Assembly (NCBI RefSeq): GCF_004798585.1
Contig: NZ_PPXQ01000009.1
Coordinates: 1 to 64,000, forward strand
Direction: 5' to 3'
Length of the DNA: 64,000 bases
From: Massilia sp. Mn16-1_5
Lineage (GTDB): Bacteria; Pseudomonadota; Gammaproteobacteria; Burkholderiales; Burkholderiaceae_D
Below, in pieces: positions 45,865 through 53,892 of this stretch. Made by a program: the position numbers and the translations under genes. Position 1 is the first letter of the stretch. Each line of letters starts with the position of its first letter. The notes beneath the pieces were generated by a model. That model was not told the origin of the DNA. It did no database searches and worked only from the letters and a program-made list of their open reading frames with translations.

Positions 45865-46608
45865 ATGAACCAAGCTCTCATCGATTTCAAAATCGATCTC
45901 AACGACAACTCGCCGCTCTACATGCAGCTGGCCCGCAAGCTGACCCAGGACGTGCGCGAAGGGCGCTACCAGGCCGACCAGGCGCTGCCTTCGGAACGCA
46001 CCCTGTCCGAGCTGCTCGACGTCTCGCGCGTCACGGCGAGAAAAGCCATCGATCAATTGGTCGAGCAGGGCCTGGTGGTGCGCCGGCGCGGTTCCGGCAA
46101 CTACATCGCGCCGCGCATCGAGCAGCCGCTGTCGAACTTGTCGAGCTTTTCCGAGCAGCTGCAGCAGCGCGGCTACACGCCGAATTCGCGCTGGCTGCGG
46201 CGCGACACGGTCGTTGCCGACGCCGACGAGCAGCTGGCGCTGGGCCTGTCGCCCGGCGCCCGGGTGGCGCGCCTGGAGCGACTGCGCCTGGCCGACGAGG
46301 TCGTGATGGCCTATGAAACGAGCGTGATCCCGGCGACGGTATTGCCCGACCCGCAGGCGGTGGAGTATTCGCTGTACGCCCACCTTGAGCGCAGCGGCCA
46401 GATGCCGGTGCGCGCCCTGCAGCATATCCGCGCCATGAACGCGCCCGCCGAGCTGGCGAGCCGGCTGGGCGTGCCGGAAGGGCAGGCGGTGCTGTTCATC
46501 ACCCGGGTCGGCTACCTGGAATCGGGCGTCGCGGTGGAGCTGACGCATTCGTATTGCCGCAGCGATTATTACGATTTCGTCGCCGAGCTGCGCCGAGCTC
46601 CAGCATAA
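45865..46608 (+). CDS. GntR/HutC-family regulator, NagR/DasR-like
   Basis: A 247-residue repressor-type protein. The winged helix lies at about 15-80 (SPLYMQLARKLTQDVREGRY, LPSERTLSELLDVSRVTARK, LVEQGLVVRRRGSGNYI), followed by a UTRA effector domain (LSSFSEQLQQRGYTPNS to the C-terminus). HutC-type regulators of this shape often sense amino-sugar phosphates. ATG 45865 is chosen because the HTH begins 15 residues later; the much longer open frame is a shadow of the divergent gene. It probably controls murQ and downstream genes. Confidence 0.85.
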   Translation: MNQALIDFKIDLNDNSPLYMQLARKLTQDVREGRYQADQALPSERTLSELLDVSRVTARKAIDQLVEQGLVVRRRGSGNYIAPRIEQPLSNLSSFSEQLQQRGYTPNSRWLRRDTVVADADEQLALGLSPGARVARLERLRLADEVVMAYETSVIPATVLPDPQAVEYSLYAHLERSGQMPVRALQHIRAMNAPAELASRLGVPEGQAVLFITRVGYLESGVAVELTHSYCRSDYYDFVAELRRAPA

Positions 46609-46667
46609 GCGCCGCATAACTTTATGGCATGAGCCCGGTCCTGGTTTTCATGACCGGCCTTGCTTAA

Positions 46668-46683
46668 TTGGTATTACACTGGT
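46668..46683 (+). promoter_or_regulatory. Candidate GntR operator within the murQ promoter
   Basis: TTGGTATTACACTGGT holds two TGGT half-sites in direct order and lies between a weak -35 TTGCTT (46660-46665) and a weak -10 TTTTAT (46683-46688), 17 bases apart. ATTGGTAT recalls half-sites of NagR/DasR-type GntR regulators. A protein bound here would block the promoter. Confidence 0.4.
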
Positions 46684-46713
46684 TTTATCGAAAATCTGTC
46701 AAAAGCCGCCGCC

Positions 46714-47595
46714 ATGCTGAAAACCGAAACCCCGGCCCAAGACCACGCCCTCCTCGACCAGTACCCGACCGCGGAACTGGTCAATGCGCTGGTGGACGAC
46801 CAGTTGAATGCGGTGAACGCCGTGCGCGCCGCCGGTCCGCGCATCGCCGCCGCGGTGGCGGCCGCCCTGCCGCGCATGGAAGCGGGCGGACGCCTGATCT
46901 ATGTCGGCGCCGGCACCTCGGGCCGCCTGGGCCTGCTCGACAGCGTGGAACTGTACCCCACTTTTTCCTGGCCGCATGGTCGCGCGGTCGCCCTGCTGGC
47001 CGGCGGTAGCGATGCGATGTTCGTTGCCGTCGAAGGCGCCGAGGACGATATCGAGCAGGGCGCGGCCGACCTGCGTGCCGTCGATGTGTGCAAGGACGAC
47101 GTCGTCCTGCTGATCGCCGCTTCCGGCGCCACGCCCTATGTGCTGGGCGCCCTGCGCGCCGCGCGTGCCATCGGCGCGCTGACGATCGGCTTTGCCAACA
47201 ACACCGACGCTCCGGTCGCGAATGAAGCGGAAATCGGCGTCACTCTCGACACGGGTCCCGAAATCATTTCCGGCAGCACCCGTTTGAAAGCCGGCACCTC
47301 GCAAAAGATTGCCTTGAACACTTTTTCGAGCGCCTTGATGGTGCGTTTGAACAAGGTTTATGGCAACCTGATGGTAGACTTGAAGGCGACCAACGCCAAG
47401 CTGGTACGGCGCGCCATCCGCCTGACGGCCTTCGCGACCGGCGCCGACGAGGAAGCGGCGCGCGCGGTGCTGGAGCAGTGCGAATTCCACGTCAAGACCG
47501 CGATCGTGGCCTTGTCCAAACAAATCAATGTCGAGCAAGCACGGGCCTTGCTGGAGACGGCACGCGGAAGCGTGCGCCAAGCCTTGGCCCAGTAA
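46714..47595 (+). CDS. murQ: N-acetylmuramic acid 6-phosphate etherase MurQ
   Basis: A 293-residue SIS-domain enzyme that removes the lactyl ether from MurNAc-6-phosphate to give GlcNAc-6-phosphate, feeding cell-wall sugar back into metabolism. Motifs are LIYVGAGTSGRLGLLDSVEL (SIS loop with the catalytic-region Glu), FVAVEGAEDDIEQGA with the second Glu, GSTRLKAGTSQKIALNTFSS, and MVRLNKVYGNLMVDLKATNA. ATG 46714 matches the family start; upstream in-frame codons fall in the operator region. It is the first of a plus-strand recycling set. Confidence 0.95.
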   Translation: MLKTETPAQDHALLDQYPTAELVNALVDDQLNAVNAVRAAGPRIAAAVAAALPRMEAGGRLIYVGAGTSGRLGLLDSVELYPTFSWPHGRAVALLAGGSDAMFVAVEGAEDDIEQGAADLRAVDVCKDDVVLLIAASGATPYVLGALRAARAIGALTIGFANNTDAPVANEAEIGVTLDTGPEIISGSTRLKAGTSQKIALNTFSSALMVRLNKVYGNLMVDLKATNAKLVRRAIRLTAFATGADEEAARAVLEQCEFHVKTAIVALSKQINVEQARALLETARGSVRQALAQ

Positions 47596-47648
47596 GCGTG
47601 ATGCGATAGGGCTGCCTGGCCGGACCCTTGCCCGATCACGAAAGCTCT

Positions 47649-48914
47649 ATGCAAACTTCTCAAGCGAAAAGTCCGTGGCTGTGGGTGCCCTCGCTCTACT
47701 TCGCCCAGGCCATTCCGTATGTGGTCGCGATGCAGTTGTCGGTCATCATGTACAAGGACCTGGGCGTGTCGAATTCCGACATCGCCTTCTATACGAGCCT
47801 GTTGTATTTACCTTGGGTCATCAAGCCGCTGTGGTCGCCCGTGGTGGACATGTTCGGTACCAAGCGCCGCTGGACCGTGCTGCTGCAGCTGGTCGTGGCC
47901 GCCTCGCTGGCGGCGGTGGGCACGGTGCTGCACCTGCCCGCCTTCTTCGCGGTCAGCCTGGCCGTGATGTGGCTGATGGCTTTCGGTTCCGCCACCCACG
48001 ATATCTCGGCCGACGGCTTTTATATGCTGGGCCTGCGCCAGAAGGACCAAGCCGCCTTCGTGGGCGTGCGCAGCACCTTCTATCGCCTGGCGACGCTGGC
48101 GGGGCAGGGGCCGCTGGTGGTGCTGGCCGGCTATCTCGCCGTCTCGCTGGGTGATGCGCACCAGGCCTGGTCGATCGTCTTTTTTGTTCTCGCCGGCCTG
48201 TTCGCCGTCGCCTTTGCCTGGCACCAGCTGGTGCTGCCGACACCGAAGGAGGACCACGCCGTGGCCGCCGGCAGCAATCCGCTGCGCGAATTCTTCGGTA
48301 CCTTCGGCTCCTTCTTCCGCAAGCGCGACATCTGGCTGATCCTGGGTTTCATTCTGACCTTCCGCCTTGGCGAAGCGCAGCTGCTGAAACTGGTGGCGCC
48401 CTTCCTCAAGGACCCGCTGGAAAAGGGGGGACTTGGCCTCAGCACGGCCCAGTACGGCATCGCCTACGGCACCATCGGCATCATCGCCCTGACCATCGGC
48501 GGCCTGGCCGGCGGCTACCTGATCTCGAAACTGGGCCTGAAGCGCTGCCTGTGGCTGATGGTGTTTGCCGTGCACCTGCCGGACCTGGTGTTCGTGTACC
48601 TGTCGCATGCGCAGCCGGCCAATTTCTACCTGATCTCCGCCTTCCTCGCGCTCGAACAGTTCGGCTACGGTTTCGGTTTCACCGCCATGATGCTGTACAT
48701 GATCATGGTGTCAGAGGGCGAACATAAAACGGCGCACTACGCGATCTGCACCGGCCTGATGGCGCTGGGCATGATGGTGCCGGGCATGTGGAGCGGGAAT
48801 CTGCAGGAATACCTGGGCTACAAGCACTTCTTCATCTGGGTGTGCATCGCGACGATCCCCGCCTTCATCATGGCGGCGCTGGTCAGGATCGATCCGGAGT
48901 TCGGGAAGAAATAA
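47649..48914 (+). CDS. AmpG-like muropeptide permease (MFS)
   Basis: A 421-residue major-facilitator protein with about twelve membrane segments. The N-terminal half has the AmpG/SLC33-like pattern: LYFAQAIPYVVAMQLSVIMY, LPWVIKPLWSPVVDMFGTKR, and GSATHDISADGFYMLGL. AmpG imports anhydromuropeptides from the periplasm. Its place between murQ and nagX supports a cell-wall sugar role, but a transporter for another amino-sugar compound is possible. ATG 47649 is preferred to the TTG at 47628. Confidence 0.75.
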   Translation: MQTSQAKSPWLWVPSLYFAQAIPYVVAMQLSVIMYKDLGVSNSDIAFYTSLLYLPWVIKPLWSPVVDMFGTKRRWTVLLQLVVAASLAAVGTVLHLPAFFAVSLAVMWLMAFGSATHDISADGFYMLGLRQKDQAAFVGVRSTFYRLATLAGQGPLVVLAGYLAVSLGDAHQAWSIVFFVLAGLFAVAFAWHQLVLPTPKEDHAVAAGSNPLREFFGTFGSFFRKRDIWLILGFILTFRLGEAQLLKLVAPFLKDPLEKGGLGLSTAQYGIAYGTIGIIALTIGGLAGGYLISKLGLKRCLWLMVFAVHLPDLVFVYLSHAQPANFYLISAFLALEQFGYGFGFTAMMLYMIMVSEGEHKTAHYAICTGLMALGMMVPGMWSGNLQEYLGYKHFFIWVCIATIPAFIMAALVRIDPEFGKK

Positions 48915-48920
48915 GGGACG

Positions 48921-50063
48921 ATGACGACATCCGCCAGCCGCCTCTCTTCGCTCGACGCCTTCCGCGGCTTCACGATTGCCGCCATGGTGCTGGTGAACAA
49001 TCCCGGCGACTGGTCTCATCTTTATTCCCAGCTTGAACACGCCAAGTGGCACGGCTGGACTTTTACAGACACCATCTTCCCCTTCTTCCTCTTCATCGGC
49101 GGTGTCTCGATGGCGCTGTCGCTGGGCCGTCTGGCCGCCGAGGGCGCCGACAAGCCGCGCCTGCTGATCAAACTGGCGAAACGGGCAGCGCTGATCTTCC
49201 TGATCGGCTTCCTGCTGAACCTGATCCCGTATTTTAATTTCGAGAAGGTGCGGATTCCGGGCGTCCTCCAGCGCATCGCCCTGTGCACCCTGCTGGCCGC
49301 GCCCATCGTCGTGTATTGCGGCTGGCGCCTGCAACTGGCGATCATTGCCGTCCTGCTGACGCTGTATTCCGCCTTCATGCTGTTCTATCCGGTGCCGGGC
49401 ATCGGCGCCGGCGTGCTGGAACCAGGCAAGGATTTTGGGGCCTACATCGACCGCATGCTGCTCGACGGGCACATGTGGGTGCAATCGAAGACCTGGGATC
49501 CGGAAGGCCTGTTTTCGACCATTCCCGCCCTGTGCAGTCAGCTGTTCGGGGTGCTGGCCGGGCGTTTCCTGTTGAGCGGCTTGAGCCGCATCGAGCAGAC
49601 CGTCTGGCTGCTGCTGGCCGGTTTGCTGTTCCTCTGGCTGGGCGTGATCCTGGACGCCATCCTCATGCCGATCAACAAGAGCCTGTGGACACCTTCCTAT
49701 TGTTTCCTGATGACGGGGTGGGCTTTGCTAATATTCAGCGCCTTCTTCTGGCTGCTCGACGTGAATCCGTATGCGGCGGTGCGTGAAGCAGCGGCGCGCT
49801 GGACGCGGCCGTTCCAGATCTATGGCATGAATGCGCTGTTCATTTTCGCGTTTTCGGGCCTGGTGGCCAAGATGTTCGGTTTTATCAAACTCGCGCAGCC
49901 GGATGGCAGCACGGTCTCGCTCGGACGCCTTCTCTATGCGCCGATCCGCGAGCTGCCGATCGGCGCGCTCAACACCTCGGTGCTGTACGCGCTGCTGTTC
50001 AATGCCGCCATGTTCTTGCTGGCCTGGGGCATGTGGCGCAAACGATGGTTTGTCAAAGTATAA
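48921..50063 (+). CDS. nagX: NagX-like membrane acyltransferase (DUF5009/HGSNAT-like)
   Basis: A 380-residue protein with about ten membrane segments, related to heparan-alpha-glucosaminide N-acetyltransferase. The family start RLSSLDAFRGFTIAAMVLVN is followed by the conserved NPGDWSHLYSQLEHAKWHGW and TDTIFPFFLFIGGVSMALSL. NagX genes accompany chitin and GlcNAc use in proteobacteria, and the exact activity is not settled. It starts six bases after the permease gene and ends just before the digH-like start. Confidence 0.85.
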   Translation: MTTSASRLSSLDAFRGFTIAAMVLVNNPGDWSHLYSQLEHAKWHGWTFTDTIFPFFLFIGGVSMALSLGRLAAEGADKPRLLIKLAKRAALIFLIGFLLNLIPYFNFEKVRIPGVLQRIALCTLLAAPIVVYCGWRLQLAIIAVLLTLYSAFMLFYPVPGIGAGVLEPGKDFGAYIDRMLLDGHMWVQSKTWDPEGLFSTIPALCSQLFGVLAGRFLLSGLSRIEQTVWLLLAGLLFLWLGVILDAILMPINKSLWTPSYCFLMTGWALLIFSAFFWLLDVNPYAAVREAAARWTRPFQIYGMNALFIFAFSGLVAKMFGFIKLAQPDGSTVSLGRLLYAPIRELPIGALNTSVLYALLFNAAMFLLAWGMWRKRWFVKV

Positions 50064-50078
50064 ATAGTGGGAGCGGTA

Positions 50079-51686
50079 GTGGTTGATTTGAAAAAACGCG
50101 CGTTGGCGCTGGCAGGTGTGGCGGGGATGATGACCCTGGGTGGTTTCTTGGCCAGTTGCACCACGCCACAAAAAAGCACGACGAGCCCGACGGGCACGAT
50201 CCACGCCAGCGGCAAGCTGCCGCCCGCCGCGCCGCGCGAATTCCGCGCCGCCTGGGTCTCGACGGTGGCGAACATCGACTGGCCGAGCCGCCAGAATTTA
50301 AAGGCCCCGCAGCAGCAGGCGGAGGCGATCGCCATCCTGGATCGCGCCAAGGCCATGGGCCTGAATGCGATCGTGCTGCAGGTGCGTCCTTCGGCCGATG
50401 CAATCTACGCGTCCTCGATCGAGCCCTGGTCGGAATACCTGACGGGCACCCAGGGCCAGGCGCCACAGCCCTGGTACGACCCGCTGAAATTCTGGGTCAC
50501 CGAGGCCCATGCGCGCGGCCTCGAACTGCACGCCTGGTTCAATCCCTACCGCGCCCGCCACGACGGCGCCCGCTCGCCCGCCGCAGCTAACCACATCACC
50601 CGCACCAATCCGGCCGCCGTCAAACGCTACGGCAAGTTCATGTGGATGGACCCGGGCGAGGACGCGGCCTCGAAGCAGACCCTGGACGTGGTGCTCGACG
50701 TCGTGCGCCGCTACGACATCGACGGCGTCCATATCGACGATTATTTTTATCCTTACCCGATCGAGGCCGCCACGACCGTCGCCGGCAACGAGGCGGCGCT
50801 GGACGGCAAGCCCGGCGTCAAGGCCGAACTGGACTTCCCGGATACGCCGGCCTGGGAACGCTATCTCGCCCGCGGCGGCAAGCTCGACCGCGCATCCTGG
50901 CGCCGCCAGAACGTCAACGAGCTGATCAAGGACATGTACGAGGGTATCCACCGCGAAAAGAGCTGGGTGCGCTTCGGCATCAGCCCCTTCGGCCTGGGCC
51001 GCCCGGACCGCCGTCCGCCGGGCATCGCCGGCTTCTCGCAGTACGACAAGCTGTACGCGGATGCCGAGCTGTGGCTGCAGAAGGGCTGGCTCGACTACTT
51101 CACGCCGCAGCTGTACTGGGCGCGCAGCCAGTCGGCGCAAGCCTATGACGTGCTGCTCGATTACTGGATCGGCCAGAACACGCAGGGCCGCCACCTGTGG
51201 CCGGGCCTGTTTACGAGCCGCATCGGCGCCCCGACCAAGGATTATCCACCGCAGGAAATCGTCGACCAGATCGAATCGACCCGTGCGCGCCCGCAGGCCG
51301 GTGGTCACGTACACTTCAGCATGATTGCGCTGATGCAGAACCGCAAAGGCATTACCGACCAGCTGAGCAGCGGTGCCTACGCGACGCCGGCCCTGGTGCC
51401 GGCCACGCCCTGGCTCGGCAACGTGAAACCCGGCCTGCCGCGCGTCAAGGCGGTGCGCACGGGTAAGGGCGTCGACCTGAAACTGACGGCCGGCAAAGCG
51501 AATGCGCTGTACACCGTGTGGTCGCGCCATGGCGAGGAGTGGCGTTTCAATGTCGTGCCGGCCTCGAAAGTGGACTGGAAGCTCGAGGACGACGTCCGTC
51601 TCGGTGCGCCGGACGCCGTATTCGTCGGCGCCGTGGACCGTCTCGGCATCGAAGGCGACCGGATCCAGGTGTGGGGCAAGCCGTAA
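50079..51686 (+). CDS. digH: DigH/GHL10-family glycan hydrolase lipoprotein
   Basis: A protein of about 535 residues with a lipoprotein signal peptide (LASC lipobox at about 25 residues in) and a glycosyl hydrolase-like 10 (DUF187) domain. Recognisable segments are EFRAAWVSTVANIDWPS, DGVHIDDYFYPYP, FGISPFGLGRP and DYFTPQLYW, and a fibronectin-like C-terminal region follows. The E. coli member DigH (YddW) cuts denuded peptidoglycan strands left by amidases. GTG 50079 is preferred because GGGAG lies just upstream; GTG 50067 is the alternative. It should act at the outer membrane, upstream of sugar import. Confidence 0.82.
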   Translation: MVDLKKRALALAGVAGMMTLGGFLASCTTPQKSTTSPTGTIHASGKLPPAAPREFRAAWVSTVANIDWPSRQNLKAPQQQAEAIAILDRAKAMGLNAIVLQVRPSADAIYASSIEPWSEYLTGTQGQAPQPWYDPLKFWVTEAHARGLELHAWFNPYRARHDGARSPAAANHITRTNPAAVKRYGKFMWMDPGEDAASKQTLDVVLDVVRRYDIDGVHIDDYFYPYPIEAATTVAGNEAALDGKPGVKAELDFPDTPAWERYLARGGKLDRASWRRQNVNELIKDMYEGIHREKSWVRFGISPFGLGRPDRRPPGIAGFSQYDKLYADAELWLQKGWLDYFTPQLYWARSQSAQAYDVLLDYWIGQNTQGRHLWPGLFTSRIGAPTKDYPPQEIVDQIESTRARPQAGGHVHFSMIALMQNRKGITDQLSSGAYATPALVPATPWLGNVKPGLPRVKAVRTGKGVDLKLTAGKANALYTVWSRHGEEWRFNVVPASKVDWKLEDDVRLGAPDAVFVGAVDRLGIEGDRIQVWGKP

Positions 51687-51694
51687 TCGTAGGC

Positions 51695-51718
51695 GTAGGG
51701 TGGTCGGCTCCACCCTAC
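51695..51718. repeat. Single REP-like palindrome
   Basis: GTAGGGTGG (51695-51703) and CCACCCTAC (51710-51718) flank a six-base loop. It lies eight bases after the digH-like stop and uses the same arms as the doublet at 25528-25641. As a perfect hairpin it could also act in transcription termination or mRNA protection. Confidence 0.7.
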
Positions 51719-51797
51719 ATGATGCGTCGAGATAGCGTATGCGCCGCCCACGCGTTCAACGCACGCTTGATTTGCCGCACCAGATTCAGTTTCCCTG

Positions 51798-51856
51798 TTC
51801 ATGTATTGACGCCCTCATTCATAACCTACATTCATAGATTGACGGCCAGCATTCAT
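51798..51856 (+). repeat. Tandem imperfect direct repeat upstream of the sugar kinase
   Basis: Two copies of about 25 bases, TTCATNNATTGACG(C/G)CC...ATTCAT, lie at 51798-51822 and 51831-51856. The kinase ATG follows 35 bases later. Each copy holds a TTGACG that could serve as a -35, and the repeats could be operator sites. No such sequence is seen before the other genes in the window. Confidence 0.5.
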
Positions 51857-51891
51857 TCGCGTCATTTGCTTCCAAGCCCTACACTCGCTTC

Positions 51892-52839
51892 ATGTTGAAT
51901 TCTTCCGCTCATCCAGGCATCGGCCTTGGCATCGACGCCGGCGGCACCCAGACCCGCTGGGCGCTGGCGGCGCCAGATGGCGCGATCCTGGCTGAAGGCA
52001 CGGTCGCCGGCCTGTCTGCCCTGCAAATGAGCAAACCCGACGGCCGCGCCAGCGTGCGCGCCACGTTCATTGAGCTCGCGCGCGCCGTGCTCCAGCACGC
52101 GCAGCCGGCCAGCGTGCGCGCCGGCCTGACCGGCTTCGGCGGCGAGGGCGCGCAAATGACGGCCTGGCTGGCGGAGCTGCTGGGCATCGAGCCCACTGCG
52201 ATTGCCATGTGCAACGACATCGACATCGCCTACCGCGCCAGTTTCGCCCCCGGCGAAGGCTATTTGGTATACGCCGGCACCGGCTCGATCGGGGCTTTCA
52301 TCGATAGCGACGGCACATTCCACCGTGCCGGCGGCCGCGGCGTCGTGCTCGACGACGGCGGCGGCGGATTCTGGATCGCGCGCGCAGCCCTGCGCCACAT
52401 CTGGCGCCGCGAGGACGAAGCGCCGGGGAGCTGGGAAAGTTCGCCCATGGCGCGCGCCGTCTTCGAACACGTCGGCGGTTCGGACTGGGCATTCTCTCGC
52501 CAGTTCATCTATGGCCAGGAGCGTGGCGAAGTCGGCAAGCTGGCATTGGCCGTGGCCGCCAGCGCCGGCCAGGACCCGGCCGCCGACGCGATCCTGCTTG
52601 AAGCCGGGCGCGAGCTGGGCCGCCTCGCGAACGCACTGCTGCGCCGCTTCGGGCCGCGTCCGGTGGCGCTGGCGGGACGCGCCGCCGAGCTGCACCCATC
52701 GATCGCGGCCAGCATGCGCGCTAGCCTGCCGCCGGATACCCTGCTGACCCAGACCGCCATGCGCGCCCACCACGCCGCCGCGCGCCTGGCGGTGGCCGAC
52801 AGTCACCCCGCATTTTCATTATCGAACGGACAACCATGA
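51892..52839 (+). CDS. BadF/BcrA-type amino-sugar kinase (GlcNAc/MurNAc kinase-like)
   Basis: A 315-residue actin-fold kinase. The phosphate-1 loop is GLGIDAGGTQTRWALAAPDG, the phosphate-2 and catalytic regions are CNDIDIAYRASF and LVYAGTGSIGAFI, and GRGVVLDDGGGGFWIAR is the typical Gly-rich sugar-kinase segment. Relatives phosphorylate GlcNAc, and the clostridial MurK also phosphorylates MurNAc. Next to MurQ it could supply MurNAc-6-phosphate, as no AnmK or MurP is encoded here. It overlaps the amidase gene by four bases. Confidence 0.85.
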   Translation: MLNSSAHPGIGLGIDAGGTQTRWALAAPDGAILAEGTVAGLSALQMSKPDGRASVRATFIELARAVLQHAQPASVRAGLTGFGGEGAQMTAWLAELLGIEPTAIAMCNDIDIAYRASFAPGEGYLVYAGTGSIGAFIDSDGTFHRAGGRGVVLDDGGGGFWIARAALRHIWRREDEAPGSWESSPMARAVFEHVGGSDWAFSRQFIYGQERGEVGKLALAVAASAGQDPAADAILLEAGRELGRLANALLRRFGPRPVALAGRAAELHPSIAASMRASLPPDTLLTQTAMRAHHAAARLAVADSHPAFSLSNGQP

Positions 52840-53795
52840 AATCGCTTGCAGCTACCCTCCTGATCGCCTTGCTGGCCGGTTGCGCCACCCAAGGCGGCAT
52901 CGACAAGACCTATACGGCCAAGGGCCAGGGCAGCCGGGTGCGCTTCCTGGTGCTGCACTACACGGTGGCGGACAAGCCGGCCTCGATCAAGATCCTGACC
53001 GAGCAGCAAGTAAGCGCCCACTATCTGCTCACCGACGATGCCAGCCCAACCATCTACGGCTTGGTCGACGAAACCCGCTCCGCCTACCACGCCGGCAACT
53101 CGAGCTGGAAAGGGTATACCCAGCTCAACAACAGCTCGATCGGCATCGAGATCGTGAACGCCGGCTGGAAGGACACGCCGCAAGGCCGCGTCTATGCGCC
53201 CTTCCCGCAAACCCAGATCGACGCGCTGATTCCCTTGGTTAAAGACATCGTCGCGCGCCATGGCATCCTGCCGGAAAACGTCGTCGCCCACAGCGACATC
53301 GCTCCGCTGCGCAAGCAGGACCCGGGTCCGATGTTCCCCTGGTACCAGCTGGCGCAGGCCGGCCTGATCGTGTGGCCGGACGCGAACCGCGTTGCCGCCG
53401 TGCGCCAGGTGTTCGATGTGCAGGTGCCGGATGCCGTCTGGTTCCAGAAAAAACTGGCGGCCCACGGCTACGGTGTGACCCAGAGCGGCGTGTTCGACCA
53501 GCCGACCAGGACGACGATCGCCGCCTTCCAGATGAAATACCGCCCGGCGAACATTGCCGGCGAGCCGGATGCGGAAACGGCGGCCATGCTGGAAGTGCTG
53601 ACCACGCCGGCAAATGCCCCGCTGCCGCCGGTGCCGCCGGCACCGATTCCGGAAATGCGTCCGGTACAGCCGACCCAGCCGGTGGATCCAGTCCAGCCCA
53701 TCCAGCCGGTCCAGCCAGTCCAGCCAGTCCAGCCGCTGCCGCCCGGGACCCCGACCACCCCGCCGACGCCGCCCAACACGCCGCCGGTGGCGTAG
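52836..53795 (+). CDS. amiD: AmiD-like N-acetylmuramoyl-L-alanine amidase lipoprotein
   Basis: A 319-residue lipoprotein (LAGC lipobox at 13-16) with an Amidase_2 domain. Zn ligands are expected in LVLHYTVADKP and VVAHSDIAPLRKQDPGP; SAHYLLTDDASPTIYGLV and NNSSIGIEIVNAG are also typical. A peptidoglycan-binding domain follows (about 195-255, AAHGYGVTQSGVFDQPTRTT), and a Pro/Gln-rich tail of repeated VQP units ends the protein. AmiD cleaves the sugar-peptide bond of (anhydro)muropeptides at the outer membrane. It starts inside the kinase stop (ATGA), so the two are coupled. Confidence 0.88.
   Translation: MKSLAATLLIALLAGCATQGGIDKTYTAKGQGSRVRFLVLHYTVADKPASIKILTEQQVSAHYLLTDDASPTIYGLVDETRSAYHAGNSSWKGYTQLNNSSIGIEIVNAGWKDTPQGRVYAPFPQTQIDALIPLVKDIVARHGILPENVVAHSDIAPLRKQDPGPMFPWYQLAQAGLIVWPDANRVAAVRQVFDVQVPDAVWFQKKLAAHGYGVTQSGVFDQPTRTTIAAFQMKYRPANIAGEPDAETAAMLEVLTTPANAPLPPVPPAPIPEMRPVQPTQPVDPVQPIQPVQPVQPVQPLPPGTPTTPPTPPNTPPVA
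53660..53745 (+). repeat. Short tandem repeat coding for a Pro-Val-Gln tail
   Basis: Nine-base units of the form CAGCC(G/A)GTC or CAGCCCATC repeat in frame and encode successive QPV/QPI triplets near the C-terminus of the amidase. Such tracts vary in length by slippage. The tail may span the outer-membrane-to-wall gap. Confidence 0.6.
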
Positions 53796-53892
53796 AACCC
53801 ACGATGACGGTCGCTCCGATGTGCGTTTCCATGTATCCTGCGGCCAGCCCGCGCCCATACGGTGCGCGGGCGTCTCGTTGAAGGATTGATAC

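Noticed and set aside
46631-46659. Strong terminator after the GntR gene
   Set aside because: A CGGTC/GACCG hairpin is visible, but there is no T run and it abuts the murQ promoter, so the evidence is too weak.
50298-51713. Minus-strand ORF of about 470 codons opposite the DigH-like gene
   Set aside because: The plus strand carries recognisable GHL10 motifs and a lipoprotein signal; the antisense frame has no motif and biased composition.
53660-53745. CRISPR-like or minisatellite array
   Set aside because: The repeats are nine-base coding units without spacers; they are a Pro/Gln-rich protein tail.
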